Shown: piece after piece, positions 55,871 to 64,000 of the stretch
Position numbering within the stretch: the first letter of the stretch is position 1
Layout: each line of letters begins with the position of its first letter
Source: Phialophora verrucosa
Lineage: Eukaryota > Ascomycota > Eurotiomycetes > Chaetothyriales > Herpotrichiellaceae
DNA length: 64,000 bases
NCBI GenBank assembly: GCA_002099365.1
Contig: MSED01000015.1
Coordinates: forward strand, 930,001-994,000
Reading direction: 5' to 3'
Program-made: the position numbers and the translations under genes
Notes under the pieces: generated by a model
Seen by the model: the letters and a program-made list of their open reading frames with translations, nothing else
What the model was told of the DNA's origin: nothing
Database searches by the model: none

Positions 55871-57636
55871 TAAGCCCGACCCTTCTTCAGGCCAAGCCCA
55901 TCTCCTATCATTGTTGTATTCCCAGTACATGCTGATGTACTTGTACCCACGCGAGTCGGCCGCCGGGGGGTGTAGTACTAAATACGTACCGTGCGTGTTA
56001 TGTGGCCCAGTCCAGGGTATGTTCCTCGGCAGACCAAGAGTCGGCGAAGCTTTTCTGGCTCTCGTATTCGGTTGCATGAGTCATGGTTGACTTACCATTG
56101 CTCATGGACTTTTCGTTCGTCGGCATTCGTTTTCAGAGTTGGGTCCGGTTGGCTCGCTTGCGGAGGTCAGGACTCGAACAGCGTTGTGAGCCGTGAATGG
56201 TGAATGGTGAATGGTTGGGTGAATTCGGGGCTTCGAGGCACGTATTCGTACTGTTCATTGACTGCTTTTGAGTGCGCGAGCGAGCGAGCTTGATTCTGGT
56301 TCTCGTTCTGGTGGTGCGTGGTGGTGGTGTTGAGATTGCTATTGAGATGGAGACCAATTGCTGTGGGCGAGGCTGAACATGAGCCGAGTTGAAGAATGAA
56401 CGATCAGTAATCAATGGTCGATCTGTATGCAAATAGATAGGCCGCGAGTCGTACGGAAGGGAAACGGTCGTTGCGATGGAGGAGAGCACTTGGTTGGTCG
56501 GATGATGCTGCTGGAGGTAGGAAGGTGACAAGGAGAGATATCTACGACAGGGTGTGTCGTGTTGGGCAGGATTCGCTCGTCGGTACGATGCAGATAGCAA
56601 CAGCGATGGCTTTGTCACTGGCGACCCCGGGGCGCTGGTCAACGTCCCGTCCTTTGTGAGCCCACGGGCTCGAGACGTTGGCTTGACTTTAAAGCTTGAT
56701 GTTATGAGGCGTCAAGGAGTCGAGGAGTCGACAACACGAAATATGAACTTTCCACGGAACTCGCGCCAATGATTGAAGCCACGCATTGGGAGTGCCGTGT
56801 CGTACTCGTATTGACTTACAGGAGAGGCGCTTGTAACCGTTCTCCGCTTCTTGCAGGACGACTTCGGAGTCGGAACGAGAGCGGAAGAGAAGGATGGGGC
56901 TTTAATCAGGTCGCTCAAGGGCATGTTATGGCGGGGGAAGGGGAAACTAAACAACGATGGGAACGTCTGTGCTGGTAGCAAGACAGATGAGTCCTGTTGA
57001 AGGAATAATGTCAGGACCGAAGGCTCAGGTACATACTGTAAATGGTAGATATGCCACGGTACTTCGTAAATAGTTGGATAATGTCATCTCCAGGGCCTAA
57101 TCTAACTGTCCTCTACTCTATGCTATGCCGAGGCTCACACCAGCATCTGCGGCTGCGGCCTATCTCGTTCTGGACCTTTCCCATAGATCGTCGGACAACA
57201 GACGGTCTAGAGTCAGAATTGCCCCCGAGGCACCGCATCGAAAGATTGGCGATGTAGAAAGAATACGGGGATTCGGAAGCGGGGGCAAAAAGAGACCCAG
57301 AGCGGGCCGAGCGGATAAATTATCAGGCCGACAACAGGATCGGTGTCGTTATGCTGCGGAGACAATCCTGGTGCGAGGCTACGGGAACCTCATTGCCTCG
57401 GCAGAGCTGTTGGGAAGGAAGGACATATTTGTGGATTTTCCATGGACTCCGGCATCGTGCTGGTTTGGAAGAGCCTTTGGAGCAGTGGTATAGCAAACCT
57501 GTTCAGAGGTTGGTCGAGATGGCTGCAGGCTGCGAAGGTCATTGCCAGGACGGTTGCGACAACCTGTGGAGACGGCTGGGAGGGTCTTTTCAGTGAGTTG
57601 TGACCAATGCGGGCGTGCCCTGTCCACTCAGATTCA

Positions 57637-58428
57637 CTACAGGTCCAGCTTGCTCAAACCACTCATATCAAGTTCTGCCAACGTCTCTCCTCCAGTATCG
57701 TTGTCGTCATCTCCGAGTCCCTCGCTGGGGTTCGCCTGCGCATCAGCGTCGGGGAACCACAACCTAGCACTTCCATATGAGATACACAATTCTTCTCCGG
57801 CTTCAACGTCCCGGAGTGTGGTGTACACAATCACATCGGTCTCTGTATTGCGGATCCATCCGACATTCTGATCCCGAGTAGAGTGATTGAACATGGATCC
57901 TAACCCAAGGGCGAGGGCCTGTGTCATGCTGCGGCCGGATGCGGATGGCCAGTAGCTAGCGGCGAGTAATGGTAAGCGAGATGTTGATGGAGGGTGCAGG
58001 TGTGGTATTTGACACGCAGACGGTCAATTTGCTCGTTTCCCTGCCCCGTCCGATGGAAACTCACTAGGTGTAATGCTGCAAAACCGTATGCCGAGTATGA
58101 TTCTCGACTTCGTCTTCGGCAAAGATCAGCACAGGACTGATTTCCACAACCGCACCCTTGGGGATACGTTTAGTCGCAAAGACGCCTCGTCCTAGAAATA
58201 GTGAACAGGGGACACGTTAGGCCAGTGCGGGTGAACATGTGAGGAATCCGAACACTAACACGTGGGCCGTGGAGATGGTTCGAGACAGCGGCATTGTGCC
58301 CCTCTTCACAAACAACTCTCTTCACTTGCTCATTCAGGCCTACCTTTCGGTGTGTTCATGACCAGCACGAGCCCAGATGTCCTCGAGAGAGGCTGGTCTC
58401 CTTTAAGGACTCCGTCATGCTCTGGCAT
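57637..58428 (-). CDS. Small SET-domain protein
   Basis: Protein lysine methyltransferase-like SET protein, 176 residues. Exons complement(58344..58428), (58065..58191), (57637..57955); introns of 152 and 109 bp. The joins rebuild a full SET core: MNTPK-GRGVFATKRIPKGA, VVEISPVLIF, then TVLQHYTYYWPSASGRSMTQ. Next are ALALGLGSMFNHSTRDQNVG (NHS cofactor motif), IVYTTLRDVEAGEELCISYG (GEEL..YG) and ARLWF. An in-frame stop lies just before the ATG at 58428, supporting that start. No pre- or post-SET cysteines are present. The acidic C-terminus (GDDDNDTGGE) has no match I know. The last exon alone appears as an open frame, so naive calls would miss the N-terminal half. Histone or ribosomal substrate is unknown. 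Confidence 0.86.
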
Positions 58429-59510
58429 CTCACTCTACAAGAGTGCTGTGTATGTCTTGCACAACGGTGAATCCAAGCACGAGGGGTCGAAACATAGAAA
58501 TAGCACTAGCCGATAGAGTGGAAGAAGAGCAACTGTTAATGCGCACTGGTCGCAGCGGATTTTCCCAAAATTTTCGTGATTCTGTACCGGTGGACATATC
58601 CAAAAGAGGAATAGCCCAAGGATGACGTCAACCGCGGCATTTTCCACGCGTCTTCCGTCCGTCGTGGATCTTTCTCCACAGAGTACATACCTCGTACGCA
58701 GCACGCAGTCACTACAGTACACACGCGCACACCGGTCAAAGTCTTCGCCAGTTCTGCTGTAATAGTCAGATGTCATGATATCTTGTCAGCTCTGCAGAAG
58801 ATGGCCTGATCAATGCCCGGTGCCGAAACAACCCAGAGCAATGATGCAGAATCCCCGTCAGCCTCGCGACTTGCTCCTCTGATGAGTGAGGGTACAAACA
58901 GGCTCCAACCGAGGACGAGAATAGAAGGCATCTAGACTGTCGTTGCGCGATTTCTCATGCATTGGCATAAGCAGGCTATCAGCTACAGACATCATTAATG
59001 CTGAGGCTTGCATTCTCACCCATTCCCGGATACGGGTGTGCTTCCGACGACTTCCGCTGCTGGAAGCATCTAGCAAAAGGCCACCCACCCTTGATCACAG
59101 GCAATCAGAGGGACCGTACGGCCACAGCCTTGCACTTCAGCCTCATGTCACGATACTCTTTGCATGCTGACTGGTCCATTGCGTCTCATTGCTGACTATT
59201 CCCCAGACTCTCAAATCCTCGGTTCGCGGTAAGAAACCCTCCGATTGCTTAATGTGTGAGCCATATGACTTTCACGAACATGGCAAGACAGACGTCATTG
59301 CGTTGTTTTTCGCATGTGGTCGAGTCCCACGGCAGTCAGCACGAGGCCATAAGTATGGGCAAGATGATCGCCTCAATGGGCCTCATCCACATCTCACATC
59401 TCAATCGCAGATAGAAAGTAGGGGACAAACCCAGCAAGCAAAAAGCCAAACGAACGAACCTAAACGCATTAACTATCACCAACCCTCAAAAACCCAAAAC
59501 AATAAACTCC
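58429..59510. other. Divergent spacer, 1.1 kb
   Basis: Between the SET gene (minus) and the small unknown gene (plus). The last 110 bp before 59511 are A/C-rich (AACGAACGAACC, CAACCCTCAAAAACCC), typical of a well-expressed fungal leader. No further gene seen. Confidence 0.55.
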
Positions 59511-59918
59511 ATGGCTGAAGCGTTCAACGGTCAAGTCCTTATGGACCAGCCCGCTGGCACTGGCAACCGCCCCTACGCCGCCGAATCATGGTTCGAGCCA
59601 TGGCTCATCAAGCACTCCGAGTTCTATCGCAAGCATTTCACCCGCGACGGCCGCCGCGAGAGCAAGTCTACCCGACGCCACAGCGTTGTCACTGAGGGAC
59701 TCGAGTCCAGAAAGAATTCGGTCGCTGTTCCCGAGGCCGAAGCTGCGGCAACGGCTGCCCCTGGAACTGAGGCTACCGCCGCCACTCCTGCTCCAGTTGA
59801 GCAACCAAGAACAAGTACCGAGGCCGAGGCTGCTGCTCTTGAGCACCCTGAGACTCTCAACAAGAAAGACAGAGTCAGCGCTTGGCGCCGCAGCGTTGGC
59901 TGGTTGCCCCACCCATAG
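59511..59918 (+). CDS. Small unknown protein with basic-Ser motifs
   Basis: Not recognised. Single exon, 135 residues. The first 55 residues look ordered and fungal-specific (ESWFEPWLIKHSEFYRKHF, then TRDGRRESKSTRRHSV). The middle is Ala/Glu/Thr-rich low complexity (about 75-115). The end is basic and aromatic (VSAWRRSVGWLPHP). Two R-[RK]-x-S-V sites, STRRHSV and ESRKNSV, fit PKA consensus; a third basic-Ser-Val site is AWRRSV. No signal peptide or membrane helix. The A/C-rich leader in front of the ATG and the biased composition argue for a real gene, but there is no family evidence. Confidence 0.52.
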   Translation: MAEAFNGQVLMDQPAGTGNRPYAAESWFEPWLIKHSEFYRKHFTRDGRRESKSTRRHSVVTEGLESRKNSVAVPEAEAAATAAPGTEATAATPAPVEQPRTSTEAEAAALEHPETLNKKDRVSAWRRSVGWLPHP

Positions 59919-61124
59919 GCGAAGAGGACACAGAACCTTCTCAGCACAACATGTATAATCATCAAGACCGATCACCAAGGTCCAGGGGAGGAACGAGAAG
60001 GCAGCTGGAAGGGTTGAGTTGCGCGATTGATACCCAATTTGTTTTGCCGATATGAACTAGAGCAGCAGCTGTTTGAGTAGTGTTAATGAGATTTTCTTAC
60101 ACACGTTCACTTGTGAGCTTTGAATGTTCCGAGCTAGCCTTGAACCTTGTATTTCTCTTCGTCCGCATGAACTGCTGGGTGAATGGCCGGGGCTTAGCAG
60201 GATTCTCTCTCGCTTTCCGAGCGCTAACTCGCCGATAGACGAGGGCGGAGACCGAGTTAGGGTAGTCGTATCCTATGCTCGTTCAGTCGTCATCTCTTTC
60301 ACAATGCGATGGTACGTAGGTCGGATAGCTGGTAACTTCTCCGCCAATCATGGCTATACGGGTACGAGTACGAGTACGGGAAGTGGAAAGAATTCCGGAG
60401 TAGTAATCCCATCATGGCACTGAATGGAGCGATGGTGCAAATGACGCAGACCTCAAGAGCAGAAAGGAACAGGCGCACAATGGCTGATGTTATCGAAAGA
60501 AGCGGCTGGAGGAGATTTCTTCTCGACCGAGACAGATCGATCGCTGGTGATCGTCAGCTGGGACTCGATCATTGGCTGCGCTTCCTGCTAGTGGTTGTCG
60601 CACTCGACCGAGAGACCGTCCTGCCCCACTTTCACGTGCCTCTCCAAGGGGCAATGGCCGAAACGAGAGTCACTAGTGAGGGAGAACGGAAATGAGAGCC
60701 AATAGAAAGTGCGCCCTGGAATCGCGTCTTGCAAGCCACGCCAGCGCTCGATAAAATCGCCATTCTTCAATCTTCAATGCAAGCAGAAAAGATTTTGTCA
60801 GCCGGTGCGGCAGAAGGCCGGTTTCGCCAGGCAGAAGGTTGCTTATCAGGCCGCCAGGAATAGACGTATATACGGTGGCCTCTCCGCTCCGCTGGCAAAT
60901 TGAAGATTGTCTTACATGTTGCATCTGTTCAGCCCCGGCCCCGTTCGCACCGCGCGGAGACGTCGACTCGACAGCCATCGCGAACCCCCTGTCTCCACCT
61001 AAAATATATATTATACATTGTCCGCCTGCGCTCCTCCGTGCGTCGGTCTCACCTCTAATTACCCTCCTCCCGAACTCCGCACCGCGACTGAGCTTCTGTT
61101 AGCCGGCAATCCTTGATCAATACC
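59919..61124. other. Gene-free spacer, 1.2 kb
   Basis: Tandem spacer before the AIF-like gene. It carries the double GTACGAGTAC element at 60362-60377 and, near its right end, a TATA-like tract. No supported gene. Confidence 0.55.
61003..61015 (+). promoter_or_regulatory. TATA-like tract of the AIF-like gene
   Basis: AATATATATTATA lies about 110-120 bp before the ATG at 61125, in an otherwise C-rich leader, so it is placed like a TATA box. Position is the only evidence. Confidence 0.45.
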
Positions 61125-62323
61125 ATGTCTACTCATACTGTTGTTATCATCGGGGCCTCTTTCGGTGGCCTGGCTGTGGCTCACGGCCTCCTCAAGAATG
61201 TCTTCCCCCAGCTGCCGAACGGGAAGCAGTCATACAAGGTCGTACAGATTGCTCCCAACGACGAGTTCTTCTGGAAGATCGGAGCTCCCAGGGTCATCGG
61301 AAACGCGAAGTCGCTACCTCTCGAGAAAGCCTTGATCCCAATTGCACCCGGCTTCAAAGCCTACCCAAAAGAACAATATCAATTCATCAAAGCCTACGCT
61401 ACCTCGATCGATCCTTCTACCAAGACCGTCCAGACCAGCACCTCCGAAGCTGTCCACTATGACTCCCTCGTCATTGCGTCCGGCACCACATTCTCATCTC
61501 ATCTGTGGACTGTCACTGATGGCTCCGAGCCCCTAAAGGAAGCCATCCACGAGATCCACCAGAAACTCCCTAGCGCGGAGACGATTCTGATTGCCGGCGG
61601 TGGCGCGGCAGGTGTCGAGACAGCAGGCGAGCTGGGCGAGGTCTATGGGAAATCTAAGAAGATTACACTGCTGTCGGGCTCTACAGGCCTGCTCACGAGG
61701 CTCCACAACAAGAAGATGGGTATCGATGCCCAGTCTAGGCTCGAGAAAATGGGCGTCAAAGTCGTCCACGACAACGTGCGCGTCACCGAGCACACCACCG
61801 AGAACGGCAAGGAGGTACTGAAACTGAGCAACGGAGAGACAAAGACGGTCGATGTCTACATTGAGGCTACTGGCGACAAGCCCAACTCCAAATTCGTGCC
61901 TCAGGAGTGGCTTGACGAAAACCGGAAGGTCAAGACGGATCCCCACACTCTCCGTCTGGACGTGAAAGGTGTCACTGGCGTCTATGTCATTGGGACTGTC
62001 GGCAGCTACTCGGACGGGTCTATCGTCGACGTCAAATTTGCTACACCAGCCATCCTGGAAAGTATCAAGTTGGATCTGCAAGGCAAAGGTATGATGCGCC
62101 CAAGCTTCCACTGTAAGCCGTGGCTAACACAATCTCAGGGGGGCCTCGTACCAACAAGATCTACAAGAAAATCACAAGCGACATGCAGTTCGTTCCCATC
62201 GGCTCTCAGGGTGGCGTTGGCATCGCTTTTGGCTGGAAGCTGCCCAGTTTCCTGGTCAAGATGGCCAAGAGCAAGGACTTCATGATCGGCAATGCCCTCA
62301 AGACCGTCGAGGGCACGGCTTAA
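61125..62323 (+). CDS. AIF/FSP1-like FAD-dependent NAD(P)H oxidoreductase
   Basis: Pyridine-nucleotide disulfide-oxidoreductase-fold flavoprotein of the AMID/FSP1 (AIFM2) group. Animal FSP1 reduces ubiquinone; fungal members have been linked to cell-death control. Exons 61125..62088 and 62139..62323; intron 62089..62138 (50 bp, GGCTAACAC branch). Product 382 residues. An N-terminal FAD dinucleotide fold, TVVIIGASFGGLAVAHGLLK, starts at residue 4. The NAD(P)H-binding fold is TILIAGGGAAGVETAGELG near 153-171. DVYIEATGDKPNSKF and GVYVIGTVGSYSD supply the conserved FAD-contacting strand. The C-terminus has GSQGGVGIAFGWKLPSFLVK, also typical. No signal or presequence. Translation from the earlier TTG at 61113 is not needed. 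The unspliced frame would end at 62285 with a wrong tail. Confidence 0.91.
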
Positions 62324-62804
62324 CGGCCTATGTTACTGTCGGAGTTGTTGGAAGATTTTGTTTGGCGCTTCTGCCCTTAGAGATACCCGGTCTTTGTCAC
62401 CAGCGCCTGCGCGACAGGAAAACAGCTGGAGCGCAGCTGGAATGGAGTTGCACACATAGATTATAGCGAGCCTAATAATTACATGGATTCAGAGTGATCT
62501 GCCCTCGGGAAATTAAGGAACATGATGCGGTCGAGGGATATTTGGAGTCGGGACATGTCGGCGCGCTGGTGAGCTCGATCCGCCTTTCGGAAGCCACACT
62601 CGGTGACCGTCGCCCGCCAATGAAACACGTCGACAACATTTTCCCCAACCAATTGCTTCATCTGATGTATTATGCCTCATCCGATCAGAGAGATAATTTT
62701 CAGGAGAGTGGCTCTGCATCTTCCCTTGATTGAGAGGTGATATAGTTCAGAATCCGCCTGGGGTCGTATCGTGTCTGCACTATCCAATTCGTACAAGCTG
62801 CACC
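62324..62804. other. Spacer, 0.48 kb
   Basis: Tandem spacer between the AIF-like gene and fumarase. It holds the 3' UTR of the first and the promoter of the second. No gene recognised. Confidence 0.6.
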
Positions 62805-64000
62805 ATGCTCGGACGGGCTTCCATCGCTGTGAAGCCCGCAGCATCTTCAGCGAAGCTCTTGCCTCGTGCAGCAGTGCGGAGTAGTTGCTTGAAAGCGCCT
62901 TCCTCACGGACCTTCTCTTCCTGCCTCTCCCAGACCTCACGGAGAACCAGCTCAATATCACTTCGAGCTCCCTCGAACTCGTATCGAGCGTTCAGCAGCA
63001 CCGGAATGATGGCCACCTCCACAAGAACAGAGACGGATGCGTTCGGACCTCTCGAGGTCCCCTCAGACAAGTACTGGGGTGCGCAGACGCAGAGATCGCT
63101 AGGGAACTTCAAGATCAATCAGCCTCAAGATCGGATGCCGGAAGGTGTGGTCCGCGCATTTGGGATTCTGAAAGGAGCTGCGGCGACGGTGAACATGAGA
63201 TATGGCCTGGGTATGCTTTCTAGGCCGACCTTTTGGACGGTCTGCGGTGCTGACTCTGAGACGTAGATCCCAAGATCGGAGAGGCTATTCAGAAAGCTGC
63301 TGCTGAGGTAGCCGACCTCACCCTGATCGACCACTTCCCTCTTGTCGTTTGGCAAACCGGCTCCGGCACCCAGTCCAACATGAACGCCAACGAGGTTATC
63401 TCGAATCGGGCCATTGAAATCCTCGGCGGGAAAATGGGGAGCAAGAAGCCTGTCCATCCGAATGACCACGTCAACATGTCCGCCAGTTCCAACGATTCCT
63501 TCCCCACGGTTATGCACATTGCGGCTGTCCTCGACTTCGAGCAGAGGCTCATTCCTGCTGTGACAAACCTGAGGGATGCTCTGCAGAAGAAGGTGGAAGC
63601 TTTCGACAAGATTATCAAAATTGGTCGGACCCATTTGCAGGACGCTACGCCGCTGACGCTCGGTCAGGAGTTCAGCGGCTACGTTGCTCAGCTTGACCGA
63701 AACCTGGAAAGAATACAGTCCACTCTTCCGCATCTGCGGCAACTGGCTCAGGGTGGTACCGCTGTCGGTACTGGCTTGAACACCTTCAAGGGTTTCGCTG
63801 AGGGCATTGCCGAAGAGGTAACCAAGTTGACCGGTACCAAATTCGTCACAGCTCCCAACAAGTTCGAGGTTCTGGCTGCCCATGACAGCATTGTCGAGGC
63901 CTCCGGAACCTTGAATACCCTTGCAGTCAGTCTGTTCAAGATTGCTAACGATATCCGATACCTTGGATCTGGTCCTCGTTGCGGTCTGGGAGAATTGATC
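62805..64000 (+). CDS. FUM1: Fumarate hydratase, mitochondrial, 3' part outside window
   Basis: Class II fumarase of the TCA cycle (fumarate to L-malate). Exons 62805..63210 and 63267..64000 onward; intron 63211..63266 (56 bp) joins MRYGL-DPKIGEAIQKAA. 380 residues are visible. The first roughly 66 residues are Ser/Arg/Ala-rich (MLGRASIAVKPAASSAKLLP), a mitochondrial presequence. Two adjacent Mets at 68-69 (MMATSTRTETD) begin the mature-like enzyme. The class II core follows: FGPLEVPSDKYWGAQTQRSL, LVVWQTGSGTQSNMNANEVI and HVNMSASSNDSFPTVMHIA. KIGRTHLQDATPLTLGQEF and LAQGGTAVGTGLNTFKGF are also present. The catalytic Ser-containing GSSxMPxKxN signature lies beyond the right edge. The ATG at 62805 is the natural start. 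Confidence 0.96.

Larger units (their letters stand above)
54937..57636. other. Convergent spacer, 2.7 kb
   Basis: Between the 3' ends of the MFS gene (plus) and the SET gene (minus). Contains a GTCTTT microsatellite and a minisatellite. Frames such as the minus-strand 170-codon one at 56133-56642 are Thr/Arg/Ser-rich with no signature. Confidence 0.55.

Noticed and set aside
56133..56642. Minus-strand frame of about 170 codons in the convergent spacer
   Set aside because: Thr/Arg/Ser/Pro low complexity with CACC and GAACGAG-type repeats, and no recognisable domain. Its start codon context and neighbours do not support a gene.

Overview
The window is nuclear DNA of a filamentous ascomycete (Pezizomycotina). 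The evidence is the short GT-AG introns, mostly 48-125 bp and many with a CTAAC-type branch site. Genes stand singly, each with its own promoter, on both strands. The families are also typical: RTA1-like, Zn2Cys6 factor, TRI12-type MFS, fungal ASST-like and TAP-like hydrolase. I cannot fix the class; Eurotiomycetes or Dothideomycetes are guesses. I support 22 protein-coding genes. I saw no tRNA, rRNA, CRISPR array, intact transposon or secondary-metabolite cluster.

Layout. 0-6 kb: cysteinyl-tRNA synthetase (minus strand, cut by the left edge), divergent from the tRNA m1A58 methyltransferase catalytic subunit TRM61. 6-13 kb: an RTA1-like membrane protein, an arylsulfotransferase-like membrane protein and, convergent to it, a secreted TAP-like serine hydrolase. 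13-17 kb: DNA polymerase eta, ending 53 bp from convergent isovaleryl-CoA dehydrogenase. 19-27 kb: a HAD phosphatase, TYW3 (wybutosine synthesis), a His-rich SAM methyltransferase, and an eight-exon DUF2461 gene with a 20-nt micro-exon and two unusually long introns. 27-33.6 kb: about 6.5 kb without a recognisable gene, ending in a C/T-rich leader with no ATG for about 640 nt, in front of a Zn2Cys6 transcription factor. 35-38 kb: repeat-rich convergent spacer. 38-46.6 kb: a large RRM-like protein, Arp2/3 subunit ARPC4, deubiquitinase UBP6 and ribosomal protein eS30. 48-55 kb: a mitochondrial hot-dog thioesterase and a TRI12-type MFS transporter. 57-64 kb: a small SET-domain protein, an unknown 135-residue protein, an AIF/FSP1-like oxidoreductase and fumarase (cut by the right edge).

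Most genes are housekeeping and no pathway is encoded in full. Three tRNA-related genes (CysRS, TRM61, TYW3) and several mitochondrial enzymes (isovaleryl-CoA dehydrogenase, fumarase, thioesterase) occur, but nothing indicates an operon-like unit. I found no convincing undescribed system. The best leads are the long regulator-type upstream region and ATG-free leader of the Zn2Cys6 gene, the split structures of the DUF2461 and ARPC4 genes, the recurring intergenic GTACGAGTAC element, and a small unknown protein with repeated basic-serine motifs.

Intron boundaries were placed by reading splice consensus and requiring protein-family continuity. No transcript data were available.
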